A DNA stretch of 15,624 nt from Blastococcus sp. CT_GayMR20 (GCF_004570345.1 NZ_SPQM01000116.1:1-15624); one strand, 5' to 3'. Shown: positions 7,737-13,999, counted from the first letter of the stretch. The notes: generated from the sequence alone by a model not told the origin. Numbers and translations: made by a program.

Positions 7737-8161
7737 GCGCGGTCCCACGGGCGGTCGGTGCGGAAGACCCGGGCGAGGGCGGTGGCGACCAGTCGGCCGT
7801 CCTGCGCCGTCGCATCGATCCGGTAGACGGCGGTGCGGTTGCTGCGGTGCACCTCCGTGCCCTCCGCGACGAGCACGTCGTCGGGACGCCCGGCCGCGAG
7901 GAACTCGGTGTGCACGTCCTGGGCGATCGCGAGCGTGCCGTGACTGTTGCTCACCGCCGCGTGGACGATGTCGAGCAGCGCCATCGTCGCCCCGCCGTGC
8001 GCCATCCCGAAGGCGTTGACCAGGGCCGGGGTCACCGTCATCGACGCCCGGGCGTAGCCGGGGCGCACCTGCTCCAGGGTGATGCCGAGGTGGACGGCGA
8101 GCGGGTCGGACGCCAGGTGGGCGAACAGGTCGACTGGGACGTCGTCGTGCGGGTCCGCCAT
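7733..8161 (-). CDS. PaaI-like hotdog-fold acyl-CoA thioesterase
   Basis: A 142-residue single hotdog domain predicted to hydrolyse an acyl- or aryl-CoA thioester. The PaaI-type active-site pattern is visible: N49 followed by HGG at 55-57 and D64 in TMALLDIVHAA, then SNSHG at 71-75. The rest reads as the beta-strands of the fold (ARASMTVTPALVNAFGMAHG; VLVAEGTEVHRSNRTAVYR). The ATG at 8161 has AGGG seven bases upstream. It is the first gene of a probable thioesterase-tyrA unit, with a 4-base overlap. Phenylacetate-pathway genes are absent here, so the substrate is open; the pairing with tyrA may be only positional. Only 11 bases separate its start from the divergent methyltransferase start. 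Confidence 0.87.
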   Translation of the reverse strand: MADPHDDVPVDLFAHLASDPLAVHLGITLEQVRPGYARASMTVTPALVNAFGMAHGGATMALLDIVHAAVSNSHGTLAIAQDVHTEFLAAGRPDDVLVAEGTEVHRSNRTAVYRIDATAQDGRLVATALARVFRTDRPWDRA

Positions 8162-8172
8162 GATCGGACCCT

Positions 8173-8835
8173 ATGACCCCCCGGTCGTTCCTCCTCACAC
8201 CGGAACTGGCGGACTACGTCCGCGCCGCCTCCGAACGGCCCGACGACGTCGCCGCCGACCTGCTCGCCGAGACAGCGGCGATGGCCGAGCGGGGCGAGGC
8301 CCCGGCCACGTTCCAGATCGCACCCGAGCAGGGCGCGTTCATGCAGTTGCTCGCCCGCGCGCTCGGCGCGCGGACGGCGATCGAGATCGGGACGTTCACC
8401 GGCTTCTCCGCGTTGTGCATCGCCCGGGGACTGCCCGACGACGGCTCGCTGATCTGCTTCGACCGCAGCGAGGAGTGGACGGCGGTCGCGCGGCGGTACT
8501 GGGACCGTGCGGGCCTGGGCGACCGGATCGAGCTGCGCCTGGGGGACGCCCTGCCCCTGCTGCGCGAGCTGCCCGCCGTCGAGACCTTCGACCTGGCATT
8601 CGTCGACGCGGACAAGACGGGCTACCCCGCCTACGTCGAGGAGCTGCACCCGCGGATGACGGCGAACGGCGTGGTGCTCCTCGACAACACGCTGCGCTCG
8701 GGCCGGGTGCTGGACCCGCAGAGCGACGACGACCGCGCCCTGGTGTCGCTGAACGCGGCCCTGGCCACCGACCCCCGCTGGGAGACCGTGCTGCTGCCCC
8801 TCGCCGACGGCCTGACCGTGCTGCGCAAGCGATGA
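8173..8835 (+). CDS. SAM-dependent O-methyltransferase (caffeoyl-CoA OMT-like class)
   Basis: A 220-residue cytosolic methyltransferase of the Methyltransf_3 (caffeoyl-CoA/catechol OMT-like) family. Domain order is typical: an N-terminal helical lid starting LLTPELADYVRAASERPDD, SAM motif I AIEIGTFTGFSAL at 69-81, and an acidic residue in CFDRSEE at 95-101. The metal/catalytic motif FVDADK is at 143-148 and LLDNTLRSGRV at 169-179. The Asp/Asp/Asn set expected for divalent-cation-dependent catechol-type transfer is intact. The start at 8173 is supported by homology of the N-terminus, but no good ribosome site precedes it and the divergent gene starts 11 bases away; a leaderless or very short leader mRNA is likely. 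The stop overlaps the next gene as ATGA. The acceptor is unknown. Confidence 0.9.
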   Translation: MTPRSFLLTPELADYVRAASERPDDVAADLLAETAAMAERGEAPATFQIAPEQGAFMQLLARALGARTAIEIGTFTGFSALCIARGLPDDGSLICFDRSEEWTAVARRYWDRAGLGDRIELRLGDALPLLRELPAVETFDLAFVDADKTGYPAYVEELHPRMTANGVVLLDNTLRSGRVLDPQSDDDRALVSLNAALATDPRWETVLLPLADGLTVLRKR

Positions 8836-9335
8836 GCGCTCCCGAGGGCCCGGAGCGGACGAGCTTCGCCGTGCGGGTGAGCCGGCCGTCGTCCGGGTGG
8901 CGGGTCGAGCTGCTCGCCGACGACGCCGGCGACGAGCTGCCGGTGCTGGAGCGGGCGCTGGGGGAGGTGGGCGCCGACGGCTGGCCGCCGCCGTTCGTGC
9001 TGGTCGTCGACTCGCGGCTGTACTTCGTCGTCCTCCGGCACGGGCCCGGCGGCATGGTGCGGGCGCTGATCTCCGACGCGACGATGCTCGAGTGGGTGCT
9101 GGCCGCCGAGGTGGTCGAGCGCTACGGCATCGGCGTGGACACCGAGGGCGCGTTCGACGACGACGAGGCCGGCTGGCCGGGCGGCGACCTCGACGTCTTC
9201 GCCGACGACGGCCTGCCGCACGAGGAGCTGAGGGCGATCGTGACCGCCGACGACCTGTGGGCCGACGAGATGGTGCACCGGATCGCTGCGCGGCTGGGCT
9301 TCGCCGACGAGCTGGCCGCGGCGGTCGGCGCGTGA
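8832..9335 (+). CDS. tRNA adenosine deaminase-associated protein
   Basis: A 167-residue acidic protein without signal or membrane segments, matching the actinobacterial family named for its recurring position beside tadA (TIGR03941-type, from memory). Visible features are FAVRVSRPSSGWRVELLADD near the start, PFVLVVDSRLYFVVLRHGPG in the middle, SDATMLEWVLAAEVVERYGI, a very acidic DTEGAFDDDEAGWPGGDLDV segment, and a C-terminal helix. Its biochemical role is not established; the name rests on gene neighbourhood. The ATG overlaps the methyltransferase stop (ATGA at 8832-8835) and its own stop overlaps the HAD gene start (GTGA), so the three are translationally coupled. Unlike the compact arrangement, an HAD gene and a hairpin separate it from tadA here. 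Confidence 0.85.
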   Translation: MSAPEGPERTSFAVRVSRPSSGWRVELLADDAGDELPVLERALGEVGADGWPPPFVLVVDSRLYFVVLRHGPGGMVRALISDATMLEWVLAAEVVERYGIGVDTEGAFDDDEAGWPGGDLDVFADDGLPHEELRAIVTADDLWADEMVHRIAARLGFADELAAAVGA

Positions 9336-9979
9336 CGGTCTCGGCCGTCGTGTTCGACCTCGGCGGGGTGCTGACGGAGAGCCCGATGCACGCCTTCGCC
9401 GCCTACGAGGCCGAGGCGGGTCTGCCCGACGGGCTGATCCGGCGGCTCAACTCGACCGATCCGGACGCCAATGCCTGGGCGCGGTTCGAGCGCAACGAGC
9501 TCGACGTCGCCGGGTTCTCCGCGGCATTCGAGGCCGAGGCGCGCGCGGCGGGGCACGAACTGGACGCCGCCCGCGTGCTGGCCGCGCTCCGTGGGGAGCT
9601 GCGGCCGGAGATGGTGCGGGCGGTCCGCCGGCTCAAGGAGGCCGGCCTGCCGCTGGCACTGCTGTCGAACAACGTGGCGCCGATGGAGCGGGCCGGGGAG
9701 CTGGGGGAGCTGCTCGCGCTGTTCGACGCCGTCGTGGAGTCCTCGCTGGAAGGCGTGCGCAAGCCGGAGCCGGAGATCTACCGCCGGGCTCTCGACCGGC
9801 TCTCCGAGGCGGTCGGACGGCGGATCGCGGCGGGCGACTGCGCCTACCTCGACGACCTCGGCATCAACCTGAAGCCCGCACGGGCACTGGGCTTCTCGAC
9901 GGTCAAGGTGGTCGACCCCGCTGCCGCGCTGGCGGAGCTGTCGGAGCTCGTCGGCTTCCCGCTGGACGGACCCGCGTGA
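9332..9979 (+). CDS. HAD-superfamily hydrolase (epoxide-hydrolase N-domain/ACAD10-like phosphatase family)
   Basis: A 215-residue Rossmannoid HAD protein. Motif I is VVFDLGGVL (6-14) with nucleophile D9; motif II Ser is S112 in ALLSNNV. Motif III Lys is K144 in GVRKPEPEIY, and motif IV is YLDDLGINLKPA (172-183) with D174/D175. The second Asp of the classic DxD is Gly (G11), as in the FDxGGVL subgroup, so the acid/base function is missing or supplied elsewhere; phosphatase activity therefore should not be assumed. A helical cap lies at about 20-90. GTG 9332 overlaps the previous stop as GTGA. It ends 82 bases before tadA, with a strong hairpin between. Substrate unknown. Confidence 0.88.
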   Translation: MTVSAVVFDLGGVLTESPMHAFAAYEAEAGLPDGLIRRLNSTDPDANAWARFERNELDVAGFSAAFEAEARAAGHELDAARVLAALRGELRPEMVRAVRRLKEAGLPLALLSNNVAPMERAGELGELLALFDAVVESSLEGVRKPEPEIYRRALDRLSEAVGRRIAAGDCAYLDDLGINLKPARALGFSTVKVVDPAAALAELSELVGFPLDGPA

Positions 9980-10001
9980 GGGACGGTCACCGTTCCTCCG
10001 G

Positions 10002-10044
10002 ACGGTCGAGCCCTGCTCACACCCGCGGAGCAGAGCTCGACCGT
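10002..10044 (+). other. Long hairpin between the HAD gene and tadA
   Basis: ACGGTCGAGC (10002-10011) pairs with GCTCGACCGT (10035-10044), and after one C/A mismatch CTGCTC (10013-10018) pairs with GAGCAG (10028-10033), leaving a 9-base loop. That is 16 paired positions. No T run follows, so it may be a U-less terminator of the methyltransferase-HAD unit, or a leader structure ahead of tadA, whose GTG lies 18 bases downstream. Confidence 0.65.
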
Positions 10045-10061
10045 GCGCAGGGGTACCCCCG

Positions 10062-10526
10062 GTGACCCTCGACGTCGATGCCGCGATGGGGCGGGCACTC
10101 GAGCTGGCGGCCGCGGCGCAGGAGTGGGGCGACACCCCGATCGGCGCCGTCGTCCTCGGGCCGGACGGGACGGTCCTCGCCGAGGCCGCGAACGAGCGGG
10201 AGAAGCGTGGCGACCCGACCGCGCACGCGGAGGTGCTCGCCCTGCGCGAGGCCGCGCGGGTGCACGGCGACGGGTGGCGGCTGACCGGCGCGACGCTGGT
10301 GGTCACGCTGGAGCCGTGCACGATGTGCGCCGGCGCGAGCGTGCTCGCCCGGGTGGCGCGGGTGGTCTACGGCGCCGACGACCCGAAGGCCGGGGCGGCC
10401 GGCTCCCTGTGGGACGTCGTCCGCGACCGGCGGCTCAACCACCGTCCCGAGGTCACCGCGGGGGTGCGGGCCGAGGAGTCCGCCACGCTGCTACGCGCGT
10501 TCTTCCGCGCTCAGCGGGGCCTGTAG
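10062..10526 (+). CDS. tadA: tRNA-specific adenosine deaminase
   Basis: Zinc deaminase converting A34 to inosine in tRNA-Arg(ACG), needed to read CGU/CGC/CGA codons. The 154-residue length is normal. The zinc site is complete: H55-A56-E57 in PTAHAEVLAL (E57 is the proton shuttle) and PC86TMC89 in LEPCTMCAGA. The tail RAEESATLLRAFFRAQR is typical of TadA. The start is GTG at 10062, with AGGGG about nine bases upstream inside a 10-bp palindrome GGGGTACCCC; the in-frame ATG at 10086 would remove the first helix. tRNA-Ser(CGA) begins 11 bases after the stop, so its promoter must lie inside tadA or the RNA is co-transcribed. TadA's usual substrate is tRNA-Arg, so the neighbouring tRNA-Ser is not a target by known specificity. 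Confidence 0.95.
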   Translation: MTLDVDAAMGRALELAAAAQEWGDTPIGAVVLGPDGTVLAEAANEREKRGDPTAHAEVLALREAARVHGDGWRLTGATLVVTLEPCTMCAGASVLARVARVVYGADDPKAGAAGSLWDVVRDRRLNHRPEVTAGVRAEESATLLRAFFRAQRGL

Positions 10527-10530
10527 TCTC
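10525..10530 (+). promoter_or_regulatory. Candidate -10 of tRNA-Ser(CGA)
   Basis: TAGTCT overlaps the tadA stop codon and would start RNA at about 10537, one base before the tRNA. No good -35 hexamer is visible 17-18 bases upstream, so the support is position plus a partial TAnnnT match. Confidence 0.3.
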
Positions 10531-10537
10531 TCCGGCG

Positions 10538-10624
10538 GTGGCGTGTCCGAGCGGCCGAAGGAGCACGCCTCGAAAGCGTGTGAGGTGCAAGCCTCCGTGG
10601 GTTCAAATCCCACCGCCACCGCCA
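10538..10624 (+). tRNA. tRNA-Ser (anticodon CGA, reads UCG)
   Basis: Acceptor stem GGTGGCG (10538-10544) pairs with CGCCACC (10614-10620), followed by discriminator G and an encoded CCA (10622-10624). The anticodon arm is CACGC-CTCGAAA-GCGTG, giving anticodon CGA. A long class II variable arm (GAGG...CCTC) identifies tRNA-Ser, and the T arm is GTGGG-TTCAAAT-CCCAC. It follows tadA by 11 bases. Confidence 0.97.
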
Positions 10625-10633
10625 GCAGGAACG

Positions 10634-10675
10634 ACGGCGGCGTCCGCACGGGTCCAGACCCGGGGGCGCCGCCGT
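10634..10675 (+). terminator. Compound hairpin terminator after tRNA-Ser(CGA), possibly bidirectional
   Basis: ACGGCGGCGTCC (10634-10645) pairs with GGGCGCCGCCGT (10664-10675) over 12 positions with one G-T wobble; inside it CGGGTC/GACCCG (10649-10662) adds six more pairs with a 2-base tip. It sits between the tRNA and the convergent kinase stop at 10689, so it can stop transcription from both sides. T-richness downstream is minimal, as often in high-GC Actinobacteria. Confidence 0.8.
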
Positions 10676-10688
10676 TCGCGTTCCGGAT

Positions 10689-12398
10689 TCACGCCGGGTC
10701 GTCGCTGTCGAGCAGCAGCCTGCCGTCGTCCCCTCGGACGAACGTGATCCGGTGGCGTTCGGTCTCGCTGGAGCCGTCGGGCCGGTTGTAGGTGATGGAG
10801 ACGAGCGCGGTCGTGTCGTCCTGCGCCTCGACGTCGCTGATCTGCACGCTGGAGAACTGGCTCCAGAAGAACGCGAACCGCTCCTCGTAGGGGAATTCGG
10901 CCTGGAACCCCGGGCTGGTCAGCTGGTAGGCCGCCGGCAGATCACCCGGGACGTCGGCGAAGAAGTTCGTCACTGCCTGGGCCGGGTCGCCGGCAGCCGC
11001 AGGCTCCGTCGCGGTCGACGTCGTCGACTCCGCGGTGGACGGCGACGACTGCTCCGCGGTGGTCTGCTCCGCATCGTCCGTCGGCGCCGCGCTCGTGGTC
11101 GTGGTCGTGGCGCCCGCGGAGTCGGACGGATCGGACCCGTCGCCGTCGAGGGCGACTGCCCAGAAGACGATGAGACCCGCGAGCACCAGTGCGACGAGCC
11201 CGGCGAGGACCCAGAGCGCCCGGCCGCGGCGCCGTCCCGGTTCGCGCGGCGGGCGGACGTCGGTGCGCTCCGGCGCGACGGCGGCGGCCGCGGGGGGAGC
11301 GACGGCAGCTTGTGGAGCGACGGCGGCCGGGGCGGCCTGGACCGGGCCGCCGGCGGGCGGGTCGGCGGTCTCTCGTTCCCGGGTGTCCGTCCGCGTCGGC
11401 GGTGGGTTCAGCGAGGTCGGCGGTGGTGGGACCGGGGTCGCCGCGGAGTTGGCTGACGCGCCGTCCGCGGGGAAGGCCGCCGTCCGGTTGCGGCCCGGGG
11501 TGTTCGACCCGAGATCGGTGCGGGCCAGCAGGACCGTGGTCGTGTCGCCGTTGCGGCCGGCCGCCAGCTTGGCCAGCTCGTCCCGGACCTCGGTCATCTC
11601 GGGCCGGTCGGCCGGAGTCGCGGCGAGCATGCGGATGAGCGGCTTGGTCAGCGAACCGGCCCTGCGCGGGGGGATGATCTGCCCGCCGGCCACCTTGTGC
11701 AGCATGGCGAGGGCGTTGTCCTCCATGCCGAAGGGCGGGTGCCCCTCGATGCACGTGTAGAGGGTGGCGCCCAGCGAGAAGACGTCGCTGGCCTCGGTCA
11801 TCGCGTGTCCCTGCGCCACCTCGGGCGCCAGGAACGCCGGGGTCCCGGTGATCTGGCCGGTCTGGGTGAGAGTCACGTCGCCGCTGGCGTGCGAGATGCC
11901 GAAGTCGGTGATCTTGACCAGGCCCTCGACCCGGCCGCCCTCGCCGATCAGGATGTTCGCCGGCTTCACGTCGCGGTGCACGATCCCCGCGGCGTGGGTG
12001 GCGGCCAGCGCGTCGGCGACCTGGGCGCCGATCTGCGCCGCCTGGTCCACCCGCAGGACGCCGTCCTCGCTGAGCACGGCCGCGAGGCTGCGCGAGGGCA
12101 GGTACTCCATGACCAGCCACGGCTGGTCGGCCTCGAGCGCGACGTCGTAGACGCTGATCGCGTGCGGGTGGCTCAGCCGCGCGGCGATCCGCCCCTCGCG
12201 CAGGGCGCGCCCGCGCTGCTGCTCGGCCTCTGCGGCGCTCACCCCCGCTGCGGTCAGGACCTGCTTGACGGCGACCTGGCGGCCGAGCAGCTCGTCGCGG
12301 GCCAGCCAGACCGTGCCCATCCCGCCTCCGCCGAGCTGCGACTTCAGCCGGTACCGGCCGGCGACGAGTCGGCCGGGAGTGGTGACGGGGCGGGTCAT
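10689..12398 (-). CDS. Transmembrane serine/threonine protein kinase (PknB-type architecture)
   Basis: A 569-residue eukaryotic-like receptor kinase. The N-terminal kinase domain (about 14-280) has every catalytic element: Gly-loop GGGGMG at 23-28, K45 in VAVK, HRD at 141-143 with K145 and N148, DFG at 165-167, and APE at 191-193. A Pro/Ala-rich juxtamembrane linker (about 320-390) follows, then basic RRRGR, one membrane helix (about 395-416), and a Thr/Ser/Ala-rich extracellular stalk (430-470). The C-terminal domain of about 100 residues (AVTNFFADVPGDLPAAYQLT onward) resembles an NTF2-like fold. No PASTA repeats are present, so it is not PknB itself and the ligand is unknown. The ATG at 12398 lacks a clear ribosome site and lies 18 bases after the upstream small gene, suggesting co-translation. 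Activation-loop Thr residues (T176, T178, T180) are plausible autophosphorylation sites by analogy. Confidence 0.93.
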   Translation of the reverse strand: MTRPVTTPGRLVAGRYRLKSQLGGGGMGTVWLARDELLGRQVAVKQVLTAAGVSAAEAEQQRGRALREGRIAARLSHPHAISVYDVALEADQPWLVMEYLPSRSLAAVLSEDGVLRVDQAAQIGAQVADALAATHAAGIVHRDVKPANILIGEGGRVEGLVKITDFGISHASGDVTLTQTGQITGTPAFLAPEVAQGHAMTEASDVFSLGATLYTCIEGHPPFGMEDNALAMLHKVAGGQIIPPRRAGSLTKPLIRMLAATPADRPEMTEVRDELAKLAAGRNGDTTTVLLARTDLGSNTPGRNRTAAFPADGASANSAATPVPPPPTSLNPPPTRTDTRERETADPPAGGPVQAAPAAVAPQAAVAPPAAAAVAPERTDVRPPREPGRRRGRALWVLAGLVALVLAGLIVFWAVALDGDGSDPSDSAGATTTTTSAAPTDDAEQTTAEQSSPSTAESTTSTATEPAAAGDPAQAVTNFFADVPGDLPAAYQLTSPGFQAEFPYEERFAFFWSQFSSVQISDVEAQDDTTALVSITYNRPDGSSETERHRITFVRGDDGRLLLDSDDPA

Positions 12399-12416
12399 CT
12401 GGTCATCGGCGGCGGA

Positions 12417-12764
12417 TCAGACTCCGGACGGGACCCCGAAGCGGCGCACGTACTCCTCCTGGGCGCCGGCCGGAAGGGCGTCGTAGAGGCCGGCCAGCTC
12501 GTCGTGCACCGACGGGTCGAGGTCGTCGAAGATCTGCTTCCAGCTGGGCGCCTCGTCGTAGCTGCGGGTGAGCAGCAGCTCCCAGGCCTGCGACTGGCGG
12601 TCGCGCTTGCCGCGCTCGGCCAGGAAGTCCGAGAGGTAGGCGTCCTTCGCCGCGGCCTTCTCGGCCGCCGTCGCCCCTGGAGGCAGCTCCGAGGGGTCGC
12701 CCCCCTTGAGGACGCCGACGATGGCCTCGACCACTTCGGGTCGCACCTCGCTCAGCTCGCTCAT
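12417..12764 (-). CDS. Hypothetical 115-residue protein upstream of the kinase
   Basis: I do not recognise this family. The protein starts MSELSEVRPEVVEAIVGVLK at an ATG (12764) with a strong AGGAGG six bases upstream; the in-frame extension to 12857 lacks such a site and is rejected. It is soluble, charged and helix-rich, without signal or membrane segments. Two parts are visible: an N-terminal helix followed by GGDPSELPPGATAAEKAAAK, and a C-terminal part with DRQSQAWELLLTRSYDEAPS, a WKQIFDDLDPSVHDELAGLY stretch and an EEYVRRFGVP tail. It is the first gene of a two-gene minus-strand unit with the kinase (18-base gap), so a partner or regulator of the kinase is possible by context only. No DNA-binding or catalytic motif is seen. 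Confidence 0.78.
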   Translation of the reverse strand: MSELSEVRPEVVEAIVGVLKGGDPSELPPGATAAEKAAAKDAYLSDFLAERGKRDRQSQAWELLLTRSYDEAPSWKQIFDDLDPSVHDELAGLYDALPAGAQEEYVRRFGVPSGV

Positions 12765-12891
12765 GTCCTGCCTCCTCTCACGTGAACCCCAGCGGGGGCC
12801 CTTCCCTGACGACCGATTCCTCAACCGCCCGCCTGCAGGATGCCGCACCCGCGCCACCGCGTCGCCCCCGGTGGTGTGGGCAACGACACGT

Positions 12892-12924
12892 CGACCGGGC
12901 GCCTCCCACCGCGACGCCCGGTCG
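12892..12924. repeat. Perfect 10-bp inverted repeat upstream of tRNA-Ser(GGA)
   Basis: CGACCGGGCG (12892-12901) and CGCCCGGTCG (12915-12924) form a perfect 10-bp arm pair around 13 bases. It covers the -35 zone of the candidate tRNA promoter and is also upstream of the divergent small gene at 12764. It could be an operator or an RNA hairpin; there is no plus-strand gene upstream for it to terminate. Confidence 0.55.
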
Positions 12925-12938
12925 CCGAGGGCGCCCGG

Positions 12939-12944
12939 TACGAT
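12939..12944 (+). promoter_or_regulatory. Candidate -10 of tRNA-Ser(GGA)
   Basis: TACGAT matches four of six bases of TATAAT and would start RNA near 12951, giving a 5-base leader before the tRNA. The -35 zone shows no consensus but is occupied by the inverted repeat at 12892-12924. Confidence 0.45.
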
Positions 12945-12955
12945 CGCCGTGCACT

Positions 12956-13040
12956 GGAGGATTCGCCTAGTGGCCTATGGCGCTCGCTTGGAAAGCGGGT
13001 TGGGATAAAACCCTCGGGAGTTCGAATCTCCCATCCTCCG
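12956..13040 (+). tRNA. tRNA-Ser (anticodon GGA, reads UCC/UCU)
   Basis: Acceptor stem GGAGGAT (12956-12962) pairs with ATCCTCC (13033-13039), discriminator G at 13040. The anticodon arm CTCGC-TTGGAAA-GCGGG gives anticodon GGA. A class II variable arm (TTGGG...CCCTC) and T arm GGGAG-TTCGAAT-CTCCC confirm tRNA-Ser. CCA is not encoded (CAG follows), unlike the other tRNA-Ser in this window. The opposite strand of 12975-13040 carries the end of the EamA transporter gene. Confidence 0.96.
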
Positions 13041-13958
13041 CAGGTAGAGCCCCGCGACGGCGGCGAGCACGAGCAGTCCCCCGGCCAGGGCGCCGGGGGA
13101 CAGCCGCTCGCCCAGGAACGCCGTCGCCAGCGCGGTCGCGGTCAACGGCTCGAGCAGCGTGACGATCGACGCCACTGCCCCCGGCACGGTCCGCAGGCCG
13201 GTGAAGAACATGGCGTACGCGAGCGCGCTCGGCACCACGCCCAGGTAGAGCAGCACCGTCAGCGCGGTGGGTTCCGAGGTGAACCGGAGCCCGGTGACCA
13301 GCGCGATCGGGGTGAGCAGCAGCGCCCCGCCGGCGAACCCGACCAGCGTGACCGGCACACCGGCCGGCACGCCCGTGCCGGCCAGCGTCACGACGGCGTA
13401 GCCGAGGGCCGAGCCGACCGCCATGAGGGCGCCCAGGATCACCGTCGTCCCCGTGTCGGCGCCGGCGGAGATGCCGACGAGCAGGACGAGACCGGTCAGC
13501 GCGACGACCAGCGCGACGAGGGTCGCCCGGTCCGGCCGGCCGTGCCCCAGGAGGGCGGCCCCCACGGCGATGAGCAGCGGCGCCAGCCCGAGGGCGACCA
13601 GCGTCGCGATGCTCACGCCCGCGGTGGCGACGGCGGCGAAGTAGGCGAACTGGTAGGCCGCCAGGCCCGCCCCGACGAGGGCCAGACGGACGGCGGTGCC
13701 GCGGGCCGGCGTGGTCGTCGTCCCGGCCCGGCGGCGCCGGGTCAGGACGTGGCCGATCAGCAGGACGACGGCCCCGACGGCCATGCGGTGCCAGGCGATG
13801 TCCAGCGGGCCGAGGTCGGTGCGGTCGGCCACGATGCGGCCGCTCACGCCGGAGGTGCCCCAGCAGAGGGCGGCGAGGACGACGAGCAGGAAGCCGCGGC
13901 GCGACGCCGCGGTGGAGGAGACGCCGTGGGTGTGCACGGCGGTGGTCGGGGTGGACAT
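12975..13958 (-). CDS. EamA/DMT-superfamily membrane transporter, 3' end antisense to tRNA-Ser(GGA)
   Basis: Ten-helix inner-membrane transporter of the drug/metabolite family, 327 residues, with two EamA repeats (about 22-162 and 172-306). Family marks: LAALCWGTSGVSGRIVADR near 28-46, AYQFAYFAAVATAGVSIATL at 101-120, APLLIA, and in the second repeat VVPSALAYAMFFTGLRTVPG with VTLLEPLTATALATAFLGE at about 266-284. The ATG at 13958 has GGAG four bases upstream. The usual EamA end is near GLYLRR; here no stop occurs there, and residues 307-327 (RRMGDSNSRGFYPNPLSKRAP, in part) are encoded exactly by the antisense of tRNA bases 13040-12975, ending at a TAG in the D-arm. The tail is thus probably non-native sequence acquired by read-in. 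Substrate unknown; metabolite efflux is typical for the family. Confidence 0.9.
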   Translation of the reverse strand: MSTPTTAVHTHGVSSTAASRRGFLLVVLAALCWGTSGVSGRIVADRTDLGPLDIAWHRMAVGAVVLLIGHVLTRRRRAGTTTTPARGTAVRLALVGAGLAAYQFAYFAAVATAGVSIATLVALGLAPLLIAVGAALLGHGRPDRATLVALVVALTGLVLLVGISAGADTGTTVILGALMAVGSALGYAVVTLAGTGVPAGVPVTLVGFAGGALLLTPIALVTGLRFTSEPTALTVLLYLGVVPSALAYAMFFTGLRTVPGAVASIVTLLEPLTATALATAFLGERLSPGALAGGLLVLAAVAGLYLRRMGDSNSRGFYPNPLSKRAP

Positions 13959-13971
13959 GACGCTCCAGTGA

Positions 13972-13999
13972 CGGATTCCGGGAAGGGACGCGGATTCCG
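13972..13999. promoter_or_regulatory. Two palindromic boxes CGGAtTCCG upstream of the EamA gene
   Basis: CGGATTCCGG occurs at 13972-13981 and again at 13991-14000. Each contains the dyad CGGA-T-TCCG, and the copies are 19 bases apart, close to two helical turns. They lie 14-42 bases before the transporter ATG, a place where a repressor would act. The operator role is inference. Confidence 0.45.

Noticed and set aside
10062..10624. tRNA-Ser(CGA) as a TadA editing substrate
   Set aside because: Its wobble base is C, and TadA deaminates A34 of tRNA-Arg(ACG); adjacency alone is no evidence.
12417..12857. Longer start for the small protein at 12857
   Set aside because: The AGGAGG six bases before ATG 12764 marks the real start, and the extension is Arg-rich non-coding-like sequence.
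10538..13040. The two tRNA-Ser genes as attachment-site direct repeats of an integrated element
   Set aside because: They are different isoacceptors with distinct stems, each complete, and no integrase or excision gene lies between them.
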